A DNA stretch of 64,000 nucleotides from an uncultured Clostridia bacterium (GTDB lineage: Bacteria > Bacillota > Clostridia > Christensenellales > UBA1242), in contig CAKVMD010000003.1 in NCBI GenBank assembly GCA_934771475.1, positions 1-64,000 of the forward strand, given 5' to 3'. The translations under genes and the position numbers were made by a program. Shown here in pieces: positions 8,431 through 15,078 of this stretch. Under the pieces are notes generated by a model. That model was not told where the DNA came from, did no database searches, and saw nothing but the letters and a program-made list of their open reading frames with translations. The stretch's first letter is position 1; every line of letters begins with the position of its first letter.

Positions 8431-9254
8431 AAGTTGTAACTGCCAAATTTAATGGTGGAGTGCATGGTTATTCTTTCAGTCCTAACGGGTTTGACCTTAA
8501 AAAGGGCGACCTTGTTATTGTTGAGACAGAGAAGGGAAAGGATATTGTTAAAATAACAAAAGAAAAGCACATGGTTGACAGCGCGGACATTGAAGAACCA
8601 CTTAAAAATGTGGTTAAAATGGCTGATGCTGATGAAATTGCTATGGCAAAAGCGAACCTTGAAAAGGTGCAATCTTATTTGCCAAAAATAAAGGAACTTG
8701 TTAAAAGAGAAAATCTTGACATGAATGTCATTTCGGTTGAATGCACTTACAATCTTTCAAGATTGACAATCAACTTCATGGCAGAAGAGCGTGTTGACTT
8801 TCGAGAACTAGTGAAGAAATTGGCAGAAACATACAAGACGCGAATTGAACTTCGCCAGATTGGCCCTCGTGATAGGGCACGAATTATCGGCGGACTTGGC
8901 TCTTGTGGGAAGGAGTGCTGTTGCGCGCAAGGTTTTGGAATCAACGACCATGTGTCAATTAAAATGGCAAAAAATCAGGGGTTGAGTTTAAACCCAAGTG
9001 GCATAAGTGGAACGTGCGGAAAACTCTTATGTTGTCTAGCCTATGAAAATCCTTATTATGTTGAAGTGATGAAAGAGATGCCCAAAGTAGGCATGTCGGT
9101 CAAAACGCCAGACGGGGAAGGTAAGGTTATGTATAATGACCTTATGAAAAAAATGGTTTCGGTGCGATTTCAAACTGAAAACACAAGTGAAATAAAAACT
9201 TATGATTTAAGTGAAATCAAATTTAATAAATCAAAAAATGAACCAAAAGATTAA
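8421..9254 (+). CDS. ricT: RicT/YaaT, PSP1-domain protein of the RNase Y complex
   Basis: RicT belongs to the RicA-RicF-RicT complex, which binds iron-sulfur clusters and directs RNase Y in mRNA maturation. In Bacillus it is needed for sporulation and competence. The 277-residue protein has the PSP1 C-terminal domain: DFRELVKKLAETY...IELRQIGPRD, then the cysteine-rich segments GSCGKECCCAQG (about 155-166) and SGTCGKLLCC. These cysteines are the known cluster ligands of the family. The ATG at 8421 lies inside the end of holB, after GGAGG. A long A/T-only spacer follows. Confidence 0.93.
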   Translation: MQIEVVTAKFNGGVHGYSFSPNGFDLKKGDLVIVETEKGKDIVKITKEKHMVDSADIEEPLKNVVKMADADEIAMAKANLEKVQSYLPKIKELVKRENLDMNVISVECTYNLSRLTINFMAEERVDFRELVKKLAETYKTRIELRQIGPRDRARIIGGLGSCGKECCCAQGFGINDHVSIKMAKNQGLSLNPSGISGTCGKLLCCLAYENPYYVEVMKEMPKVGMSVKTPDGEGKVMYNDLMKKMVSVRFQTENTSEIKTYDLSEIKFNKSKNEPKD

Positions 9255-9439
9255 TAATTAAATAAAAAATCAACACAAAAAAGAAAAAGCAAAAAAATTA
9301 ATTAAAAAAATCAAAAATTATTAAAAAATGCTTAAAAAACAGAGAAAAAATTGAAAATAATTAAATAAATGAAAAATTAAATAATAAAAATAAAGTTTTA
9401 ATAAAAATTATTTTAATTTAATTTAAAGGGATTGTTTTG
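9255..9439. other. A/T-only intergenic spacer
   Basis: About 180 bases are almost free of G and C. The plus strand is purine-skewed towards A, with many short AAAAAT and TTAAT words and stop codons in every frame. No gene or clear promoter is resolvable. Similar spacers occur at 10172, 56820 and 61742. Confidence 0.6.
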
Positions 9440-10171
9440 ATGGAAGAGAGCAAAAGTCGCAGAGTTGAAGATTTGCGGTGTGGGGGCTTGAAAATTATTC
9501 AAGACCCTTCTCTTTATACCTTTACATCTGACTCGGTAATACTGGCAAACTTTATAAAAACAAGACCTAGCGATAAATGCCTTGAAATTGGAATGGGGAG
9601 CGGTGTAATATCAATTTTGCTTTCGGCAAAGGAAAAATTTAAAAGCATAGTTGGGCTTGAAATTCAAAAAGATATGGCTTCCCTTGCGCAAGAAAATATT
9701 GCACTTAACGGACTTGAAGAAAAAATTAGTGTAAAGAATATTGACGCGAAAGAGTATAGGAAGCATTTTTCATGCGGGGAATTTGATGTGTGCTTTTCAA
9801 ATCCTCCTTATATGACTAATAGTTTAAATAAAAACAAGAACTTTTGCCGTGAAATTGCAAGGCATGAAAGCTTTTTGCCAATGGAGGAACTTGCAAAGGT
9901 TATGAGCGACAGTTTGCGCTTTGGAGGAAAGGCTTATGTCGTTTATGGTGCGTCTCGCAGTGCTGGACTTATATCATCCCTTATAAAACATGACCTTCAA
10001 CCCAAGACGATGTTTTTTACCGAAAATGGCAAAGGGCGAGTGGTGCTTGTGGTGATTGAGGCGGTTAAAGGTGGGAAAGAGGGTGTTACCGTTTTGCCAA
10101 ATCTTGTAACCAACGATGAAAAGGGAGATTATTATAAAAAATTAAACACGAGAAATTTTTTAAATAATTAA
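9440..10171 (+). CDS. tRNA1(Val) adenine-N6 methyltransferase-like (YabB/TrmN6)
   Basis: This is an SAM-dependent N6-adenine methyltransferase, probably acting on A37 of tRNA-Val by analogy with TrmN6/YabB. The 243-residue protein has the Rossmann SAM motif (CLEIGMGSGVISILL, about residues 49-63), an acidic residue after beta-2 (GLEIQKD), and the N6-methyltransferase signature NPPY (about 119-122). The N-terminal DLRCGGLKIIQDP...FTSDSVILANFI is typical of the YabB group. The start is ATG 9440, nine bases after AAAGGG; a TTG just before it is less likely. Its place after holB-ricT matches the Bacillota order, with yabA missing. Confidence 0.87.
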   Translation: MEESKSRRVEDLRCGGLKIIQDPSLYTFTSDSVILANFIKTRPSDKCLEIGMGSGVISILLSAKEKFKSIVGLEIQKDMASLAQENIALNGLEEKISVKNIDAKEYRKHFSCGEFDVCFSNPPYMTNSLNKNKNFCREIARHESFLPMEELAKVMSDSLRFGGKAYVVYGASRSAGLISSLIKHDLQPKTMFFTENGKGRVVLVVIEAVKGGKEGVTVLPNLVTNDEKGDYYKKLNTRNFLNN

Positions 10172-10401
10172 ACTAAAAATTACTAAAAATATTGAAAAAA
10201 CAAAAAAATAAATAAAAATAAAGAAAAAATCAATAAAAAACTAATTTTTATTGATTTTTTTGTTAAAAAACGATAATTATTTTTTCTTAAAAAATTATTT
10301 AATTTAATTCATTTTATAATTTAATTAAAAATCTATTAAAAAATATAAAATAATTGATTTTTATTAATTAAAATTGAAAAATTAATTAAAGAACTTTTTA
10401 T
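10172..10401. other. A/T-only spacer between convergent genes
   Basis: This 230-base spacer is nearly GC-free. It holds one terminator (10228-10262), and otherwise nothing can be resolved. Confidence 0.6.
10228..10262. terminator. Bidirectional terminator
   Basis: AAATCAATAAAAA pairs with TTTTTATTGATTT around a 4-base loop, with a T-run on the plus side and A-rich flanks on the other. It lies between convergent genes. Confidence 0.7.
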
Positions 10402-11322
10402 TTAACCGAGCAAGAAACCTTGAATAATAAGGTCTTCCGCTTCGCTTTGTGTAAGACCCAATGTCATAAGCTTGATAAGTTCATCTCCTGCAATTTTGCC
10501 AATCACTGCTTCGTGTTCAAGAGAGGAATTTGGATCAACTGCGTCAATTTCTGGCACGCTTTTAATTCTAGCATTGTGAAGAAGAATTCCATCGCATTCC
10601 ACATGCCCAAAACATTCGTTTTTGCCAACGAGGTTGGAGCGAAATTCTTGATAAGAGTTGTCCTTTGCAACGCTATGACTTACCACGTCTACTGCGGAAT
10701 GTTTGCCTAAAAGTCTAACATTAAATTGGGTTTTGGCGGTTTGCGCTTCGGTTGTTAAAATATTTTCTTGTATGTCAAGTCTTGCGTTTTCACCTATTTG
10801 AGCAAAAGTTTTCCTTATTGTGCTTGTTACGCCTCCCAACTGAGTTGTTTCCATAATCATGCGACTGTTTTTCTTCATAAAAACACGTGTTACGGGATTT
10901 AAAACTTTTTTGCCACTTCCTTCGCCCTCTCCCAAATGACGCTCTATGTATTTAACTTTCGCGCCTTCTTCAAGATAAAAGGTATGAACACCATCATGCT
11001 GACTGTCTTTACAAGTTGCATTATGAATGCCACAGCCTGCCACAATCAAAACATCGGCATCTTTGCCAATGTAAAAGTCGTTATAAACCATATCCTTTAT
11101 TCCGCCAACTGTGATAATGACAGGGATATGCACGCTTTTGCCTTGTACTCCGGCGTGAACAATAATATCAATACCGCTTTTGTCCGTCTTTGGATTGATT
11201 TCTATTTCTTTGGTAGAGTTGCGTTCAAGAGGTGCGCCATTTCTGCGAATATTAAACGCCCCAGAAGGAGTCTTGTGTAAATCGGCAATTTTTTCAAGGA
11301 GTTTAAGTTCTATATTATTCAT
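10402..11322 (-). CDS. SufB/SufD-like Fe-S scaffold (SmsB type)
   Basis: This is the scaffold partner of SufC in iron-sulfur cluster assembly, in the cytoplasm. At 306 residues it has only the beta-helix core of SufB/SufD. The C-terminal signature VECDGILLHNARIKSVPEID followed by LEHEAVIGKI is clear. It lacks the long N-terminal part of classical SufB, like the short SmsB proteins of the two-gene SUF-like minimal system. The start is ATG 11322, directly after AAAGGAGG; a start at 11343 would lie upstream of that ribosome site. It overlaps the end of sufC by 8 bases. No sufS, sufU or second sufB/D lies nearby; IscS and IscU at 44.5-46.1 kb could supply sulfur. Confidence 0.88.
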   Translation of the reverse strand: MNNIELKLLEKIADLHKTPSGAFNIRRNGAPLERNSTKEIEINPKTDKSGIDIIVHAGVQGKSVHIPVIITVGGIKDMVYNDFYIGKDADVLIVAGCGIHNATCKDSQHDGVHTFYLEEGAKVKYIERHLGEGEGSGKKVLNPVTRVFMKKNSRMIMETTQLGGVTSTIRKTFAQIGENARLDIQENILTTEAQTAKTQFNVRLLGKHSAVDVVSHSVAKDNSYQEFRSNLVGKNECFGHVECDGILLHNARIKSVPEIDAVDPNSSLEHEAVIGKIAGDELIKLMTLGLTQSEAEDLIIQGFLLG

Positions 11323-12013
11323 CTTTTCCTCCTTTTCGTTCAATTAGTGGCAATATTTCGTTATAAGAACCGATTTTTTTAATTCTTCCGCTTTGTAGCA
11401 AAATAACTTCGTCTGCAATTTCAAGTATTTTCTTTTGGTGGCTTACTATTATGTTGGTTGCACCTTTTAGTGAAGCAAATATATTTGTAAGGTTTTCAAA
11501 GCTCCATAGGTCAATTCCAGCCTCTGGCTCGTCAAAAATATTGACCTTGCCTTTGCGTGCAAGCGCCATTGCAAGTTCTATCCTTTTGAGTTCTCCACCA
11601 GAAAGTTTGTCGTCAAGAGGGCGGTCTAAATAATCTTTCGCGCAAAGCCCCACTTGCAAAAGATATGCTCCCATTTGCCCCGCGGTTGCGCCTTCGCCCA
11701 CTGCGATTTTTAATAGGTCTTTGACTTTTAACCCTTTGAATGTTACGGGCGTTTGAAAGGCATAGGTAAACCCTAGGTTTGCTCTTTCGGTTATAGGAGA
11801 GTTTGTTATATCTTTGCCCTCCAATAAAATTTGCCCGCTGGAAGCGGATAAAATGCCCATCAAAAGTTTTACAAGCGTGCTTTTCCCACTGCCATTTGGC
11901 CCTGTGATGACATAAATCTTTCCCTCATTTAGGCTGAGGGAAATGTCAACAAGAATTTGTTTTTCTCGGTCATTATTTGTTGCCGAGTAGGATAAATTTT
12001 TTATTTCTAACAT
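11315..12013 (-). CDS. sufC: SufC Fe-S assembly ATPase
   Basis: SufC is the ABC-type ATPase that drives conformational change in the SufB/D scaffold. The 232-residue protein has Walker A GPNGSGKST (38-46), the signature LSGGELKR, Walker B NIFDEPEAGID and the switch histidine in VSHQ. Length and motifs are typical. The start MLEIKNL is conserved in the family, so ATG 12013 is firm. A perfect consensus promoter ends six bases before it and there is no ribosome site, so the mRNA is predicted to be leaderless. The downstream scaffold gene has a strong ribosome site of its own within sufC. Confidence 0.93.
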   Translation of the reverse strand: MLEIKNLSYSATNNDREKQILVDISLSLNEGKIYVITGPNGSGKSTLVKLLMGILSASSGQILLEGKDITNSPITERANLGFTYAFQTPVTFKGLKVKDLLKIAVGEGATAGQMGAYLLQVGLCAKDYLDRPLDDKLSGGELKRIELAMALARKGKVNIFDEPEAGIDLWSFENLTNIFASLKGATNIIVSHQKKILEIADEVILLQSGRIKKIGSYNEILPLIERKGGKDE

Positions 12014-12019
12014 ATTTTT

Positions 12020-12048
12020 ATTATACCATTTAGCGCCTTTTGTGTCAA
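12020..12048 (-). promoter_or_regulatory. Perfect consensus promoter of sufC, leaderless
   Basis: On the minus strand TTGACA (12048-12043), a 17-base spacer and TATAAT (12025-12020) are followed by six bases and ATG (12013). All twelve consensus bases match. Confidence 0.85.
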
Positions 12049-12298
12049 CAAAGGGGCATATTTTATTCCATTATGTATGGAATTTTTTTGCCTTAATATT
12101 TTTATGAATTTTGATTTTTTATCTTTTTTGCACAAAAAACTGAAAAATATCATAAATTTAAGCAAAATAATGATTATTTTGGTCGTTTTTCTTTATTTTG
12201 GCATTTCGCCTAAAGTAAAATGACTTTTTTCGACCTATTTGTTGTTTTTTTGATAAAATGTTGTTATACTAATTGTGAAAATATAAAAGGAGGTCAGC

Positions 12299-12898
12299 AT
12301 GGGTGTTTGGGGTAGAATCAAAGGCGCTGTAAGCAATTTTTACGGTGGCAATAATAATGATGACTACGATGATGACGAAGATGACTACACTGACGACAGC
12401 GATAATGACGAAAGCGAAGAAGACGACAACCCATCTGGCTATGGCGATGATAGCGATAACCCTAGCGGTTATGGCGAAGACGAAGCCCCAGAAGGACAAG
12501 ATGTAGAGGATGATGAATTGGGCGCTCCCGCCAGCGAAAAGCCCGAGGTTCAAATGAGAGGCAGTTCTGCTGGCACTCAGCAAAAGAAAGCCTCGCCTTT
12601 TTCAAAAATCGGACAAGCACTAATGAAAAAGGAAGCAATCATTCATGGGTGTTCTCCTCGCGTTGAAATGCTTCCATGCCCAATATGCCATGCCAAAAGT
12701 ATTTATATGAGTTTAAGACCTTTCGACTGGTTCCCTTTGCTGGTTGGCGCTAGAATTATAGGTGTTCCTCTTTATAGGTTTTATTGCTTTAACAAGAAGT
12801 GTAAGCGAAGTTGGTACACGGGATATGTTTTCAACTGCCCAACAGAAAAGTTTCAGCCAGCCTCCGTACCTACCAAAAGACAATTTAATTCAATGTAA
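12299..12898 (+). CDS. Acidic disordered protein with zinc-ribbon-like C-terminus
   Basis: I do not recognise this 199-residue protein. Residues 20-85 are extremely acidic (runs of D and E) and contain a direct repeat of DNPSGYG. Residues about 118-185 hold two cysteine pairs, CPIC and CFNKKC, spaced like a zinc ribbon, separated by a hydrophobic stretch (FDWFPLLVGARIIGVPLYRF). It ends in NCPTEKF. The ATG at 12299 follows a perfect AAAGGAGGT site. A terminator follows, so it is a single-gene unit, divergent from sufC. The acidic tail plus zinc ribbon could suit a nucleic-acid- or polymerase-associated factor, but that is a guess. Confidence 0.75.
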   Translation: MGVWGRIKGAVSNFYGGNNNDDYDDDEDDYTDDSDNDESEEDDNPSGYGDDSDNPSGYGEDEAPEGQDVEDDELGAPASEKPEVQMRGSSAGTQQKKASPFSKIGQALMKKEAIIHGCSPRVEMLPCPICHAKSIYMSLRPFDWFPLLVGARIIGVPLYRFYCFNKKCKRSWYTGYVFNCPTEKFQPASVPTKRQFNSM

Positions 12899-12909
12899 AG
12901 TCTTATCTT

Positions 12910-12936
12910 ATCACGCCAGTGATGGCGTGATTTTTG
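12910..12936 (+). terminator. Intrinsic terminator
   Basis: ATCACGCC (12910-12917) pairs with GGCGTGAT (12924-12931), followed by five T. Confidence 0.85.
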
Positions 12937-13173
12937 CAAGCAAAAGGTGGGCTGTGCGATGCAAGGGTATAAGTTTGGCGTTTAAATTAAGTCTTTGAAC
13001 GCTTTCTCTCGGGGCGCATTTGTAATATCACGCACCAATCTGCGGTGTCAATCTTATTGATTTTGTGTTTAGTAATATTATTTACTTAAACAATAGTCTG
13101 CACCCAAAAAAGATGATTTGAGAGTGTACATTTAAATGATTAAAAAATTTCTTAAAAATTTTGTCGAAAAAAT

Positions 13174-13202
13174 TTGACTTAATTTCAATATTTGGATATA
13201 CT
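13174..13202 (+). promoter_or_regulatory. Promoter shared by surface-protein paralogs
   Basis: TTGACT (13174-13179), a 17-base spacer and TATACT (13197-13202) are followed by a CTAGAATT box at the start of the transcript. The same arrangement precedes the genes at 14457 and 3474(-). Confidence 0.85.
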
Positions 13203-13266
13203 AAACCTAGAATTAAAAACGCGTAGGCATGCTAAGATTTTGCGCGCGTTTGAAAGGAGTTAAATT

Positions 13267-13857
13267 ATGGAAAGAAAAGATAAAAAGAAAGTTATGAGTT
13301 CATTAGCAAGAATTTTCTTCGCATTCTTATTTATTTCATCTTGGGCAGTTCTTGGCGTTGCTATTGCTGTATCTTCGGCAAAAGTTGATATCGGTGGTAA
13401 AATCACATTCCAAGCAACAGATGTTCAAGTTACCGTTTCAAACGCAACATTCGCAAACTTTAAGACAAATCCAAACGGAACAAAATGTATTGGCTTTACA
13501 ACAAACGCAAGCACCACTGCTCAACCAGATATTTCTTCTTGGGCTGGACTTGACCTTGCTTGGCTAGACACTGGGGCTGATGCAACAATCACTTACACTA
13601 TCACAAACAAGGATGCTGGCGGTGAATCAATTAGTGTTACTTTTGGTGCAATCACAGGGCTTACAGGAACAAACTCAACTATGACCGTTTCTGTTAAAAA
13701 CGATACTGCTGCGGCTGAAACTTTAACAGCTACTGGCAAAGCATTTACTCTTGCGGCAAACAAAGCAATCACTGTAACTCTTACTTTCAAGGTTACCGAT
13801 CACAACAAGGCAGCAACAATCAGCTCATTTGGCGTGCCAATTACAATGTCTAAATAA
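13267..13857 (+). CDS. Small secreted beta-rich surface protein (TasA-like?)
   Basis: This 196-residue secreted protein has a basic N-terminus, a hydrophobic segment ending SSWAVLGVAIA (about residues 17-35), and then VDIGGKITFQATDVQVTV. The mature part is rich in T, S, A and V and has the look of an immunoglobulin-like or jelly-roll sandwich (ITYTITNKD, ITVTLTFKVTDH). The same N-terminal domain occurs in the genes at 14457 and 3474(-). The architecture resembles TasA/CalY-type matrix fibre proteins, but no SipW-like peptidase is in view and the family assignment is inference. It is monocistronic, with a strong promoter, GGAG ribosome site and terminator. Confidence 0.8.
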   Translation: MERKDKKKVMSSLARIFFAFLFISSWAVLGVAIAVSSAKVDIGGKITFQATDVQVTVSNATFANFKTNPNGTKCIGFTTNASTTAQPDISSWAGLDLAWLDTGADATITYTITNKDAGGESISVTFGAITGLTGTNSTMTVSVKNDTAAAETLTATGKAFTLAANKAITVTLTFKVTDHNKAATISSFGVPITMSK

Positions 13858-13889
13858 TTATAAAAAATTTCGATAATTGATAGTATATT

Positions 13890-13917
13890 AAAAGCGTGAG
13901 ATTTTCTCGCGCTTTTT
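13890..13917 (+). terminator. Intrinsic terminator
   Basis: AAAGCGTGAGA pairs with TCTCGCGCTTT, with one G-U pair, and runs into T. It ends the gene at 13267. Confidence 0.85.
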
Positions 13918-14289
13918 TGTTTGAATATTGATTATTCTTTGAATGCGGATTGTTGCGTTTATGTTAATTGTTGTTTGATGCCGATTGTTGTTTGAATATC
14001 AATGGGCGGGCGCAAGGTGTGCATGGACGCGCAAGTTTCGCATAAGTATGTCAGTACTATTTGGAAGCGAAGGCTCTGTTTAGGATGCATGAACTTCGCG
14101 CTCAAAGTAGGTGCTTTCTTATTATCTCGCGCACGATTTTTATGTTTAAATGTTCAGTTTTTCATTAAAATCTGTTTGCCATTTTTTGAAAAATTTTTAC
14201 GAATTAAAAGGCTAAAAAATCTTTTTTGTTTTGTCAAGCAAATATCAAAAAAATATGTTTAAAAAAGTTAAAAAATTGTCGAAAAAAAT

Positions 14290-14318
14290 TTGACTTAAAT
14301 CTTTTATTTGGGTATACT
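14290..14318 (+). promoter_or_regulatory. Promoter shared by surface-protein paralogs
   Basis: TTGACT (14290-14295), a 17-base spacer and TATACT (14313-14318), then an ACTAGAAT box. Upstream bases (TTGTCGAAAAAAATT) are also nearly the same as before 13174. Confidence 0.85.
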
Positions 14319-14350
14319 AACACTAGAATGAGTGATAAAGAGGTAAGTGC

Positions 14351-14408
14351 CATCATTTCTTGCCTCGTCGACTGCAAAGTGCAGGCGGTTTGGCTCAGCA
14401 AGATGATG
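14351..14408 (+). promoter_or_regulatory. Structured 5' leader
   Basis: CATCATTTCTTGC (14351-14363) can pair with GCAAGATGATG (14398-14408), enclosing a smaller CTGCAAAGTGCAG hairpin. It lies in the untranslated leader of the gene at 14457 and is not followed by a T-run, so it is more likely an mRNA-stability or control element than a terminator. Confidence 0.45.
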
Positions 14409-14456
14409 ATACATAAAATTACTCTGGTTCGCTCATAATTATAAAGGAGGAAGATT

Positions 14457-15056
14457 ATGGAAAAGAAGAACAAAAGAAAGTTTTGGGGAACTTTAACAAG
14501 CTTTTTGCTTACATTCATGTTCATTTCATCATGGGCTGTACTTGGCGTTGCACTCGCATTAAAAACAGCTAACGTTAATGTAGGTGGTAATATCAGCTTT
14601 ACTTCTACCGACGTTCAAGCAACTGTAAAACTTGACAATGTTACTGGTGCAGAAGCAAGTAGCTACACTGGCAAATTCCAAGACATCACATTTGTAAAAA
14701 CTACAAAATCTGATGACACAGCTGTTAATGCAGCAATTGCTTCTTGGAAAGACCTTGACTTGGTTTGGACTGATGCTGACGCTCCTGTAGCAGTTATCAC
14801 TTTCACAATCACTAACATAAATGCTAAACAAGGCATGAAAGTTACAGTTGGTGCTGTTGAAGAAGGAACAAAAGATAACGCTACAATCGCTGTTAAAGTT
14901 GGCGAAGCTGCTCACAGTGCAGAAAAAGCATACGATGTTGCAGCAAGTGGAACATTACAAGTTGTTATCACTCTTACAGTTACAGGCGCTGATCAAGACG
15001 CTAGCATAACTGGCTGGAACTTACCTATCACTCTTGCACAAGCTGACAGAGCCTAA
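14457..15056 (+). CDS. Small secreted beta-rich surface protein (TasA-like?)
   Basis: This 199-residue paralog of the protein at 13267 has a basic start, a hydrophobic segment ending SSWAVLGVALA (about 19-36), then VNVGGNISFTSTDVQATV. The mature part is a threonine- and valine-rich beta domain with conserved phrases such as SWKDLDLVW, ITFTITNINA and LQVVITLTVTG. The ATG at 14457 has an AAAGGAGG site. The next gene, the giant LRR protein, starts 22 bases after its stop without its own terminator in between, so both are co-transcribed. It may be a partner or fibre subunit for that protein. Confidence 0.82.
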   Translation: MEKKNKRKFWGTLTSFLLTFMFISSWAVLGVALALKTANVNVGGNISFTSTDVQATVKLDNVTGAEASSYTGKFQDITFVKTTKSDDTAVNAAIASWKDLDLVWTDADAPVAVITFTITNINAKQGMKVTVGAVEEGTKDNATIAVKVGEAAHSAEKAYDVAASGTLQVVITLTVTGADQDASITGWNLPITLAQADRA

Positions 15057-15078
15057 TTCTAAAATTTAGGAGTAAACC

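Larger units (their letters stand above)
12899..13266. other. Intergenic region before the surface-protein cluster
   Basis: It holds a terminator (12910-12936), about 230 bases in which I see nothing, and then the promoter and leader of the gene at 13267. The leader contains an inverted repeat (AAAACGCG with CGCGTTT) just before the ribosome site. Confidence 0.6.
13858..14456. other. Intergenic region with leader of the next surface gene
   Basis: A terminator (13890-13917) is followed by about 370 bases with only short open frames and degenerate GATTGTTG-type repeats (13940-14000), in which I see no gene. The promoter at 14290-14318 and a structured leader of about 130 bases precede the gene at 14457. 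Confidence 0.6.

Noticed and set aside
14002..14438. Short plus-strand frames before the gene at 14457
   Set aside because: They cover the promoter and structured leader and have no ribosome sites or protein-like composition.
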